Of a DNA stretch of 64,000 bases, positions 35,470-45,611 are shown piece by piece; the stretch's first letter is position 1, and each line of letters starts with the position of its first letter. The position numbers were made by a program, and so were the translations under genes. The DNA is from Smittium culicis (lineage: Eukaryota; Kickxellomycota; Harpellomycetes; Harpellales; Legeriomycetaceae): the NCBI GenBank assembly GCA_001970855.1, contig LSSN01002067.1, forward strand, positions 1 to 64,000, given 5' to 3'. The notes below the pieces were generated by a model that saw only the letters and a list, made by a program, of their open reading frames with translations, did no database searches and had not been told where the DNA came from.

Positions 35470-38400
35470 TCAATTTATTTTTTTCTGTGTTGCTCTTTTT
35501 CTTTTTTTCATGTTTGAATCTACTACATGACAAAGCTCAACTCTGATCCCGCCAGAAATTAAAACGTCTATCCACGCCTAATCAATTATACAGTTATACA
35601 ATTCCATTTTTAGTAAAAGAAATAAAAAGATAAAAAAATTATAGATATTCTTGATATGTATATTTTTTATGGTACCTTTTGAGTTTCTGAGAGTGTATCT
35701 CCAGGCCCTTTAACTAAAATTGAAGATTCAAAGTTTACTTTTATAAAAATTTATTTTTAATAGAATACAAAAGAAATCATGGTTACCTTCAATAAAAGCA
35801 GCTTCTCTCTTATTCACATTCCAGATACTAAAGTTTAAACATTTAAACGTATAAATATCAAAACTTATTTAATAATAAGAAAAGTGAGCTTTAAAGCATA
35901 TTTACTTCGAGCATTTATGTATGTAAACATGTAAATAATAATTTTTTCTACCATAGATCTGGGACTCCGCTGGCGTGGCCTCTATAGTCGATTGCTAAAT
36001 AGTACATAATCTCCGCAAGCCCATTTGGCCCTAGGCACTAAAGTAAATATATAATTTCAGGTAAAATAGAAATTTATCATATATTGGATTCAAAATTTAC
36101 TTTTTCTAATACATTTTTGAATATATTATTCAAAATGTGGAAAATAGTATAATAAAATTAATACAATGGAGAAAGTAAATTGAATTTGGACGCGGCAAAG
36201 AGTTCGCTAATAAAACTTACATTTGCTAAATCTGTTAAATCAGATCCGTTGTAGTCCCAGTTTATTCCAATGCAGCTTGTTTGTCGAATATATTCACGCT
36301 CATACACAATGTTTATAAATTCGATATGATCGCCATTTCGTATATCCATTATTCTCTGATCAATCATTTCCTTTCGATCTATAATAATTAATTATTTTAT
36401 GATAAAAACTTTTTCTTATAATATAATTTTTGAATTTGTTTTTTTATTACTTAAATAAAAGGCATCTGTATGCATATCAAGTGGATGGGTCTGAAATTCC
36501 GTGTCAAAAACTCCATCGACAGGGTAAAAAATTATATCCCAAAACAGTAGCCCAAATAGCGTGGTTACTATGGATGATTCAGAGTGAACCCCAGTGTATC
36601 CACTTTTATCCACATAGTATCCCAATGCGACTTGTTCGACTGAACATGCGCCACCTTCATTGTTCTCCCAAACAAGTCTTAGAGATTCGCCCTTGTTTCT
36701 AAATTCGCTAGAGATTCTTATACCTGAATTATATTGAAATTAAAATTGTCAAGTAGATTTTGCGAAAATTTTTAGTTAATAAAATGATCTAAATAAATAC
36801 CCTGAATTGTGATTTCGGTTGCTTCGTTTAATTTTGATTTTGATAAGCCAATTCTCAAATTTTCAGGGATTCCTAGTTTATTGTCGATGTTTTTAAGTCG
36901 CTTATCGATGTGAATCAGATCAACTAGAATGATTTTTAGAAAAATTAGATTTAAAAAATTTAAATTTTTTATTATTAAATATAGCCTTACATATTGAAAG
37001 CGATGGGTCAAGTATTGCTGACAAACAATCATTTCGACATTTAAATAGAGAATTTAAATAATTTTGATCATGCTGATAATCTTCAGATTCAGAACACGAT
37101 CCAGCAGCTGATAAATCACAAGAATCTGAATCTGACTCTGTATCTTGGTCGTTAGCACAAACTTCGGTTTTAATAAACGTAGAGTTAGAAGTACTTGCAA
37201 AATCGTTTAAGTCATCAGGTAGTATAACAGAATCGTTTTTTATTGATAGGTTCGTAGATTTGAAAACTTTTTTTTTTGCAATTTTTGGAGTAGGTGTACT
37301 ACTTTTTGTATTGATCAGCTGCAAATTTCTCGAGCTTAATTTGTGAGGGAGTAAGTAATTCATTTGAATCAATGCGATACGTCTATACCATTTTCCACGG
37401 CGGCCTGATCGGAAAATATTTTGATCAAGTAATGATCTAAGAATTATTGCTTCTTCTTTATACATATTAAGAGCTTGAAATGCTCTTGAACACTTTTCTG
37501 CTATTCTAGTCAAAACCCATCCTGCAGTAAATCGTCTTTGATATCTCTTAAACTTTTGATCGCTATCTGAAGATTTTAGCAATGGATCTATTTTATCGTC
37601 ATTTGTGTTTACAAAAGATGTTATTATTTCAGATGTTATTTTTTCAGATGAATTGATTTTTGAAATTTCATTGGGCTCAACGATAGGGCTTGAGGTTAGA
37701 TTTTTGTGGCTTAGATCTTTAAACGAGTCAATTCCCATATCAGCGTAAAATCTTTTACTATAAGAGCTATCATCGAACGAATATACAGCTGGCATTTCAG
37801 AGAAGTCGGCTTTTATTAGTTTTGCCCAAAAGTAAACTAGTGGTAAGCACATATCCAAAACCGATCTCCAGCCTTTGAGATCGCTGGCATTTAAATACAT
37901 AGACTTGGTATCAGCTTTAAATTCGATTTCCATTGCATTAACATAATTTATAACCGACTCTCTGCTTATAAACATTTTATTAGTTCTAGTTATTTCGTAT
38001 TTAGGGAAATTTAATTTTCCAAAAGAAGACAAAATTGCTGTTGTGATTGTTGATTTTTGATCCATTATCGGAGTTCTGGAGTAAATAATAAATAATCTTT
38101 TAAATAATGATATGGACTTTTCATTTAATTTTATAGACTTTCCTAAAAGATCTTTTGCTTTGATTAGAGCTTTATTGCTAACTTTATTAGATTGCATTTT
38201 TTGTTTTATATCAGATACGCCTGTTTTATTGAATTTGCTGTTGTCTGTGAAAGCCTCATTAGAATTTGTAAAGCTTAATATGGTTTGGTTTTTTGACTGT
38301 TTTAATATTGCGTTTACAACATTATCAATCTAAAAGATAAAGTTTAAAAAATAAGCAATCTGATGTCATTTTATATTTGATGAAAGAAAAATCTCATAAG

Positions 38401-40071
38401 TTAAAACTAGTGGTGATTGTGAGTAGAGAGATAGAATAAAATTATTAGTTTAAAAAATTTTATTACATTTTTTTTCCCTTTAATTAGTATTCCACATTCT
38501 TTGACAATTATTTGTAGTTTTTTTAGAGGAAGTACGTCTAAAACAGATTTTAAATTATCAAGTTTTGAGTCATCAATGGCAAGCGGTAACAAAAGATCGC
38601 AATCAAGCTCATAATTGCTATTTTTATTCATAGTACATTTGCATTTTACAGTTTGGTCAGCTGAAAAAAATTCTAATAATTAAATAAACTCTGAAAGGTT
38701 AGTTAAATAATTATCGATGATGTAAATAAATGGCAAAAAGTTACTAGATGAATCAATGATATATACATATATATATTGAAGATAATAAAATATATAAATG
38801 CAAAGAAAATAAAAATTGTCAATACTTTAGCCATGAAAGTATATAATTTTTTTTTATGAAAATTTTATGGTTTAGTCAAGATAGTATTTTGACAACCATC
38901 TTCGATAAGTAAAAATTTAGAAACGAACCAAGAAAAAAAATAAACGGATAAAGTAATTATAGAGGTTACCAGTTAGCTCATCGACGCACTTTTGAGTATC
39001 GATACCGTGGGATTCTAAAGACTCTAGAGAAATCCAAGAATTTTTTCTAAGAAAAAGTCTGATATAAAGGTATCTGGAATGCAAGCTCATCAACCAATAT
39101 CTTTTTAGCATGTGCAGTTCACGTTCACAAAACAAAAAACTTTCTTTTTCTAAAACGATTCGAATCATATTTTCAAATTTATAAACATAAAAACTTAATC
39201 CCGACGGCTCTTTAGCTCCTTTTATCGGCTGCGAAGACTCTATTGCGGAATTTGCGGTTGAGGTATTTGAAAAATCAGACTTTGATTCTGCATCGTTTAT
39301 TAATTGAGTTTTTGATAAAGCGAATAATTGAGTGCTTGGGTCCTCGCTTTTAATGTAGTCTGATTGGTTTCTTGAATAAAGCCAATCAACTGATATTAAT
39401 TTTTCAGGAGATGGCTCACAGATGTTAAAGCTCTCTATAGCAGACAGTTACTTTTATGAGTTTGAATTTTATTTGGGCGATAGAAAATTTGATAGCTAGA
39501 GTTTGAAAAAGAAAATTTATAAAAAATAATATGAAAAAAATACCATAGTATCTTGTAAAAGAAATCTCAATTTGCCTTATTTTTTTGGTCAAAGAGTCAG
39601 CAGAATCCACAAAATTCAATGAATTTTTAATATTAACATCTTCATTATCATTATTATAGCTGCTTAAATTCTCGCCAATCGAGCTATTTAAAAGTTCATC
39701 TAAAATAAGAGGTTTGTTGTTAGAACAAGCCTCATCAAGTTCATTGATTTTCGGTTTTAAATCAACCAACCCGTTAGAGTTGGAAATCGACTTATTGAGA
39801 TTAAAGAACAAATTATTTTTTGAATCGGAAAAAGACCTATTTTGAGATGTTATTAACAGTGTAATAAACTAATTAGTTGCATCATAATAAAAATAATTAA
39901 GAAATAAAATTGTAATAAATGAAATTAGAAAATTCTTCAATTTTTTTCTGTTAAAAATAAAAAAGCAGAAAGAACTTACAAGCTTTTAGATCTTTCTCTG
40001 TCAATGCTGAAAAAATTTAAAAGCGTCCTTGAAGGTGCAATAGTTACTCGATCTTTTTTTGAGCGTTTCAT
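35470..40071 (-). CDS. FAN1: Fanconi-associated nuclease 1
   Basis: Twelve exons: 40071-39980, 39836-39544, 39434-38970, 38660-38467, 38329-36991, 36923-36801, 36723-36451, 36378-36221, 36037-35952, 35827-35787, 35713-35676, 35577-35470 (1069 aa). All junctions are GT-AG and phases agree. Landmarks: FYVYKFENMIRIVLE and RYLYIRLFLRKNSWI; a SAP-like segment around 310-360; a TPR region with FTAGWVLTRIAEKCSRAFQ and SGRRGKWYRRIA; then the VRR-NUC domain with HSESSIVTTLFGLLFWDIIF, PLDMHTDAFY, and catalytic E884, D1006 (GVPDL), E1021 and K1023 (EVKGPGDTLSETQK). The D-15-E-2-K spacing equals that of human FAN1. It cuts branched DNA during crosslink repair. A PIP-box-like S14-x-x-L-x-x-FF lies at the N-terminus. 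I see no UBZ zinc finger. Confidence 0.9.
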
Positions 40072-41125
40072 GAATCTTTATATTAAGGAGCCGTTTAAAA
40101 TATGCGCTGAAAAAATAATTCCGAATATTGTAGACTGGACCTATATTCCTTCGTAATTATTTGTGTTTATTGTTAACTGAAAGGGTTTTAGATATGAATA
40201 CAGTATATATTTTTTGTTGTTGTGTGTTGATGGTGTCTAGTTGAGATTTTCTAGTTTTTAAAGTTTGAAATTGAAGTGGATATGTGTGAGTAGTAGGGCA
40301 AGTAACTGGTGCGAGATATTAGATGTATAAATAATGTATTATCGTGAATAGATTTAATTAGTTACATCAGCAAATAACAATAAAAATGATATTGCAGGTA
40401 ACTTATGTAATTGATTCTGTTAAAATTAAAGACCAAAAAGCTATTTCGAATAAATTTGAAAAACTTTTAAAAGAAATAAGAAGGATTGCTGATATATATA
40501 AGCTATTGAGCAAATAATATTTAAAATAAAAAAATTGCTATATAGCTAATTTTTAAAAGAAAGATCGAATATTAATATAATAGAAATTTACAAATTTACA
40601 AATTTACTTTTTTAGGCCTAAAAGTGAAATAAGTTTGCTTAATATTTGTTGTCTATTGGTCAAATTATATTATAGTAAACATATGTATTTGGACTAAATA
40701 CATTTACAATTTACAAAAGGTGGAGCTTATTAACTTTTAGAAAATATCTATCGAGGACTATTGTACATTAAAAAGCCTAACTGGCATCGATATCACTGAA
40801 CTAGCTGTAATAAAAAAAAACTTTAACAAGTCTATTAAAGCTCAAATATAACTTGTTTTTTTTTTTTTAAATTAAAGATAAGATAGCGAGTTTAATTAGT
40901 TAAATAGCTTTGGTTATCTTAAAATGGTAACTAATAGTTTAGTTAATACTAAAATAGATGGTAGTTTAAAGTTTAGTATATTAAAAAACATTAAACTTTT
41001 TTGATATAATATGCAATTTTAGCAATTTATAATAAAACTTTTTAGAATAGATAAAGGGAAGTAAAAAAATATATTTTAGGTTAAAAATGAAGTAACATTT
41101 ATAAAAATACCAATAAAAAAGCTAT
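40072..41125. other. Intergenic region between FAN1 start and AVT3 end
   Basis: 1054 bp, AT-rich, holding the FAN1 promoter and the AVT3 3' end. No gene, repeat unit or clear regulatory motif seen. Confidence 0.55.
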
Positions 41126-43669
41126 CTAAAACTTGAATGCGTAATTTGTATTTGGGCATTGATCAACTGGGGGCGTGCCTTTACCCCAGTGAGTAAGAGT
41201 CAAATTGGTAACGTAGAACATAGTGAATATTCCAAAGATGAAAAGGCAAATATCTTTGATTTTTGTAGCTCTGGAGTTGGTATCAATAGCATAGTAGTGG
41301 AAGATGCTAGGATAAATAAAAGAAAGCGGGACACAAGCGAAACTTCCAATAATAGAGACGAATTCATCAAGCTGCTCAGAAACAAATATTGATGTTGCTG
41401 CAACAAGTAAGCATAGACCAAGACGGAATACGTTCTTTTGCCATTTAACCATGTTATTTCTTTTTCCTGATTTAGTAAACATATTTTCTTCGAGGATTCT
41501 AATAGCTGGGAATAGTTGCAACGGTACGGAGAAAATAATAGCTATAGAGTATAAGAATTGAATGAATGTAGTCGCGTGGCCTCCTTCTGTCAAGTTTAGT
41601 AAAATTACAGTTTCAACGCTTTCGCCAAATGCCATGTAAGAAAACGATGCAACAGAGATGAAAATGACAGCAGAGACAAAAACTGTTAATGATAGAACTT
41701 TAGGGAATTCAGATGGTTTTTTCATTGAATCGACAACTGGGATAACTAGCCCAATTCCCTCAAAGCTGAAAACTGCAGTTCCAACCAACATTGGGAAGGT
41801 TACAGGATTAAACATAACTATATCTGAGATTCCATTTTTAGCCAATACATGGCCATCATAGTAAAATAAGTACCCAATTCCAATAACAATGAATACGTCG
41901 GCAATGAGAGCTAAAATAGAAAAGTTTTTAATTTTACGGACCATCGACATTGGGATGTATATTATAAACTGGATCAGGATCCAAAACGAGAGAGGGAAAT
42001 TCATTTTGCAATCGGTGAATGTGTTGAATAAAAATCTAGTATTTGTAGCAACAAATATAGAATAGGCGCAGCAAAAACCAATCTGAGAAATGACGATAGA
42101 AGCAAGGACAATAGTTCTAACTTTTTCTCCCATTAAATGATATCCAATATCGCCGTAACTCATCTTAAGCTTGGAGTGGCATTCAACAAGTAGTAGCATA
42201 CAATGCAATGCAAGGTAGGCTATGACAGCCATCAAAAAAATTGAGAATAAAAGTCCGCCATTATGGAAAGATTTTGGAAGAAACAGAACACCGGTTCCGA
42301 CAAAAGCTTTAATTAACAAAAAGAATGCCTTCTTAGATGACGCTTTGGACTCGGGTCTTAACTGAGCAGTCGATCGTTCTCTTGGGATCGATCCGTAGCC
42401 AGAGCCACTAGCTCTAGCAGACATTACACGATTTAGTTGACTATAATATTCAGATCTTTCTTCGTCACTGTCAAAATCGAGTTCACTGTCAGTTTCGTCT
42501 TCGTCACTAGGATAATTTCCACCAGCAAAGTGGCCGTACAAGGAGATAAAATCAACAAAACTTGAAGTCATTCCTTCTGGCAAATCTCTTCCCTCATTAA
42601 TAGCTCGTTGTCTAACATAGTAGCGTCTAAAGCCACCAGGCTGATTTATATCTTGTGAAGTAAAAGGGAGGCTGAATTCAGGATCATTGCTATTGCTTAA
42701 ATCTTTCACGACAGAGTAAGATTTATTTCTTTTAATATTAGAATAGTTGTCTTTTTTGGAATTGTCCCTTTGCCATTTATAGAGAGAGTGGGTGATATCA
42801 CCTGATTGTAAAGTAAGGGGATTTACAAGAGTTTTAACTTTTTTATGCCTTTCTGCCGAAGTTGAAGCTACGTTTTCGTCACCAGAATCATTACTACTGA
42901 GTAAAGAATCGTATTCGTCGGCTTCACTGTCCTTGGGAAAAGAGTTTCCAGAAGCTCTGCGTTTATACTTTTTTGAGGACTTAATTTTTGGGCGATAGCT
43001 TTCAACACAACTAGAATCGTCGTATGAGTCAGCGGCTACTGCATTAGAATTTTTCTTACGATCAGATTTGGACAAACTGCCATAAGTTGGACTAGAAGAG
43101 ATATCGTTTGGCATCTCAGGAAATTGATTTGAGTTAGTGATCGAAGAATCAGTAGTTACCAGATGACGTTTTAGCAGTCTGGCAGTTTCGTGTTTGTTTA
43201 CTTCGTAGCTTCCAGCAAAATCGCTCTGGCTATCAAAGTTACTGTTGGCCGTTTTAAAAGTAACGTTTAATTTCCCTTTTGGTTTTTTAGGGGCAGGTTG
43301 GGCTAAGGTGCTAGAGTTTAATAGACCGGTAGTTAAGCTACTACCAAGTTTTGGGCTATTAGAATTTCCATTACTAATTACGGAATCAATGCCAGCTAAG
43401 CCAGTTTTACTGCCATCAGAGGGGGTGGGCTTGGGATCGATGCTCCAAACGCCCGGTGAACCTTTGCCTAAAGAAGAAGACATCTCTTGAGGAGTTTCAG
43501 ATAAGGCAGTTGTTGCCTGTTGAAATTTGCTCGATTCAGAGAAATTCCCGACAGCATTTTTAGGGAGTCGTATTGGGATGCTACCTATTGGGGCTGGTTC
43601 GCTATTATCGGGAGCGTTGCTCAATTCTTGAAGCTTCTTCGAATCATGATCAGAATTGTTGTGATCCAT
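41126..43669 (-). CDS. AVT3: Vacuolar amino acid transporter, Avt3 type (long copy)
   Basis: Single exon, 847 aa. Residues 1-440 are a hydrophilic Ser/Asn/Asp-rich cytosolic tail with an acidic stretch (PSDEDETDSELDFDSDEE), preceded by LPEGMTSSFVDFISLYGHF. From about 445 on lies the amino acid/auxin permease domain with about eleven membrane segments: KAFFLLIKAFVGTGVLFLP (TM1), HCMLLLVECHSKLKMSYGDI, FSFEGIGLVIPVVDSMKKP, FSYMAFGESVETVILLNL and FACVPLSFIYPSIFHYYAI. Avt3-type proteins export amino acids from the vacuole, driven by the proton gradient. Long N-terminal tails are normal for this family and regulate the carrier. A shorter paralogue lies at 62308-63924 on the same strand. Confidence 0.92.
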   Translation of the reverse strand: MDHNNSDHDSKKLQELSNAPDNSEPAPIGSIPIRLPKNAVGNFSESSKFQQATTALSETPQEMSSSLGKGSPGVWSIDPKPTPSDGSKTGLAGIDSVISNGNSNSPKLGSSLTTGLLNSSTLAQPAPKKPKGKLNVTFKTANSNFDSQSDFAGSYEVNKHETARLLKRHLVTTDSSITNSNQFPEMPNDISSSPTYGSLSKSDRKKNSNAVAADSYDDSSCVESYRPKIKSSKKYKRRASGNSFPKDSEADEYDSLLSSNDSGDENVASTSAERHKKVKTLVNPLTLQSGDITHSLYKWQRDNSKKDNYSNIKRNKSYSVVKDLSNSNDPEFSLPFTSQDINQPGGFRRYYVRQRAINEGRDLPEGMTSSFVDFISLYGHFAGGNYPSDEDETDSELDFDSDEERSEYYSQLNRVMSARASGSGYGSIPRERSTAQLRPESKASSKKAFFLLIKAFVGTGVLFLPKSFHNGGLLFSIFLMAVIAYLALHCMLLLVECHSKLKMSYGDIGYHLMGEKVRTIVLASIVISQIGFCCAYSIFVATNTRFLFNTFTDCKMNFPLSFWILIQFIIYIPMSMVRKIKNFSILALIADVFIVIGIGYLFYYDGHVLAKNGISDIVMFNPVTFPMLVGTAVFSFEGIGLVIPVVDSMKKPSEFPKVLSLTVFVSAVIFISVASFSYMAFGESVETVILLNLTEGGHATTFIQFLYSIAIIFSVPLQLFPAIRILEENMFTKSGKRNNMVKWQKNVFRLGLCLLVAATSIFVSEQLDEFVSIIGSFACVPLSFIYPSIFHYYAIDTNSRATKIKDICLFIFGIFTMFYVTNLTLTHWGKGTPPVDQCPNTNYAFKF

Positions 43670-44160
43670 TTATTAGTGATCTATGACTGGATGTATCAGT
43701 TAAAGTTCTGTTGAAATCTAAGAGGAGCAGATGTAATGCTTTTGAAGATTATTGAAAGTACAGCGGAATAAATATATGTATAAAGGTAATAATACTAATA
43801 TTAAGAATCGGATGGGTATATTTTAAAGCAGTAATAAAATTAATAGATCTAAGCAAAAAAAAATGAGGAGATAATGCTTTCTAATGGAGAATATCAGGCG
43901 TTTTAAATGATATATTCGCTCGCAGTATTGGGATAATATCCCATTTCTTTGTTTTCTATTCGCTTTTTAGCTTGTGTGGCAATTCTTTCACACTGAAGCT
44001 AAATTCTTCTGACACAGCCTATTCGCTACAATTGCAAAAAGGCACAGCAAAAGCTATACATGAAATCTTTGCTCAGCCAATAAATCAAGCCATTTAATTA
44101 TTTCTTCTATCTCCAACACGCCTATTCGCTGCATTCGCTTAAGCTATTTATCCAAAAGGC
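43670..44160 (-). promoter_or_regulatory. AVT3 upstream region with repeated TATTCGCT motif
   Basis: Directly upstream of the AVT3 ATG. TATTCGCT occurs four times on the plus strand (43913-43920, 43957-43964, 44020-44027, 44123-44130), and CATTCGCT follows at 44132-44139. Two of the copies share CCTATTCGCT. The clustering in about 230 bp suggests a factor-binding array; no known factor is named. Confidence 0.4.
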
Positions 44161-44911
44161 GCTTTTCAGCAAATCAATTACCTGTAACTGAATCGCAGAA
44201 GCTCACATAGTATTATTACTCCACAGACTTTTTATTGTTGCTCTAACATATTTTCAAAATGCAAAATGTAAATGGTATCCAAATGTTTAGTATTTTTCTA
44301 ATAGTAAAAACATTAATATTCCTACTCAATGAATTTACTAAAAATATCAGCTTCTTATATTTAGACTGTCTGTAAATACTATATTTTGAAAAATAAAGCT
44401 GATTTTTTCCCACTCAATTAGTTTGAAATCATGTGGTTTTTGAGGCGAGAGATGACACGTAATGGCGCAACATCGAAGGGTATTTGTAAGCCTAAGAACC
44501 GTATTTCCCCCCTAACTTTTCATTAGTATTTGTCATCTACCTTTTCTAATCGTCTAAAAATTACTAACTTAAGTTTCTGATATTAAGCGTCACACCTGTA
44601 AAATCAAAATGTTTTTTTTGTGCTTTTGATTAAAGGTATACTATTTTCATCATCTTAAATAAGATGGTAATATATCTGAGATTATTTCATGGAACAGAAC
44701 TTATACTGTTAAATTGCCCCTACTGATCAGCTTTGCTGTTGTTTTTAAATCCTATCAGGAAACGATACCGAATAAATAGTCAACTATTGCCAAAAGCTTT
44801 ATACAACTCTATTTAGAAAATAAAATAGCCAGTAAAAGAATAATTCTGCTTCTCAAAAGAATGTCTCATATTTCTAATTCTATAAATCCTTCATAAGAGA
44901 GGCTATTGTAC
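44161..44911. other. Intergenic region, nothing identified
   Basis: AT-rich text with no frame, motif or repeat that I could identify. Confidence 0.5.
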
Positions 44912-45057
44912 TTAACCCTTTCATGGTCGGTAGTTCAAAAATTACCTTTTTCTAAAATAAGTTTTCCTATTCAGTAGACCAAAAATTGTCTAGCATAATT
45001 AGTTTTATTTTTTATTTTATATTATTAGTAAGATTTTTTTTTTTGTGTCTGAGTTTA
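44912..45057 (-). mobile_element. TTAA-type MITE, copy 6 (diverged fragment)
   Basis: Starts TTAACCCTTTCATGGTCGGTAG, matching the right-end terminus of the family, then diverges. It abuts copy 7 directly, so it may have been truncated by it. Confidence 0.55.
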
Positions 45058-45254
45058 TTAACCCTTTCACGGGCGGTAGACTACTTTTGAACCACAAAAT
45101 ATAGCCAACTGAGTTCAATTAAAATACTTTAATTCCAAGACCTTTAGAAATATTGGTATATTGTACCATATCAGCAAATAATAAATTTATTTATAAATCA
45201 TAAACGAATCAATAAATAGAATTTTTTAAAGCGCGTTGGACCGGAAAGGGTTAC
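45058..45254 (-). mobile_element. TTAA-type MITE, copy 7 (reverse orientation)
   Basis: 197 bp from TTAACCCTTTCACGGGCGGTAGAC to CCGGAAAGGGTTAC. It is collinear in reverse with copy 1, including the CCAACTGA, AGCAAATAATAAA and TATAAATCATAAACGAATC blocks. The best-preserved reverse copy. Confidence 0.88.
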
Positions 45255-45416
45255 AAATTTAAAAAAATATTATGAAATAATTTCTCAACAGACCCCATCC
45301 GCAGCTCTAGAAGCTCCATACCCAATATGCATTTGTTCAATGGATATTATTTGTCATATACTTTTGTTTTTTATTTGCATTAGATCCCGTTTCAACTAGT
45401 GCTCTAAACTGCTCAA

Positions 45417-45611
45417 TTAACCCTTTCTTGCCTAATATTCTTTGAAAATTTTAATTTATCGATTCATTTATGATTTATAAGTTTGTTTATTATTTGTAGC
45501 TAAAATACAAATAACAAATGATTTAAATAGCCACGGAATAATAATTTTATTTGAACGCTGTTGGCTATATTTTGTAGGTCAAAAACAGTCTATCGCTCAT
45601 GAAAGCGTTAA
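45417..45611 (+). mobile_element. TTAA-type MITE, copy 8
   Basis: 195 bp, opposite to copy 7 and only 162 bp from it. Starts TTAACCCTTTCTTGCC, ends CATGAAAGCGTTAA. Interior TTTATGATTTATAAGTTTG and TTGGCTATATTTTG match the family. Confidence 0.85.

Noticed and set aside
42792..43490. Plus-strand frames opposite AVT3
   Set aside because: Shadow frames of a gene with clear family motifs.
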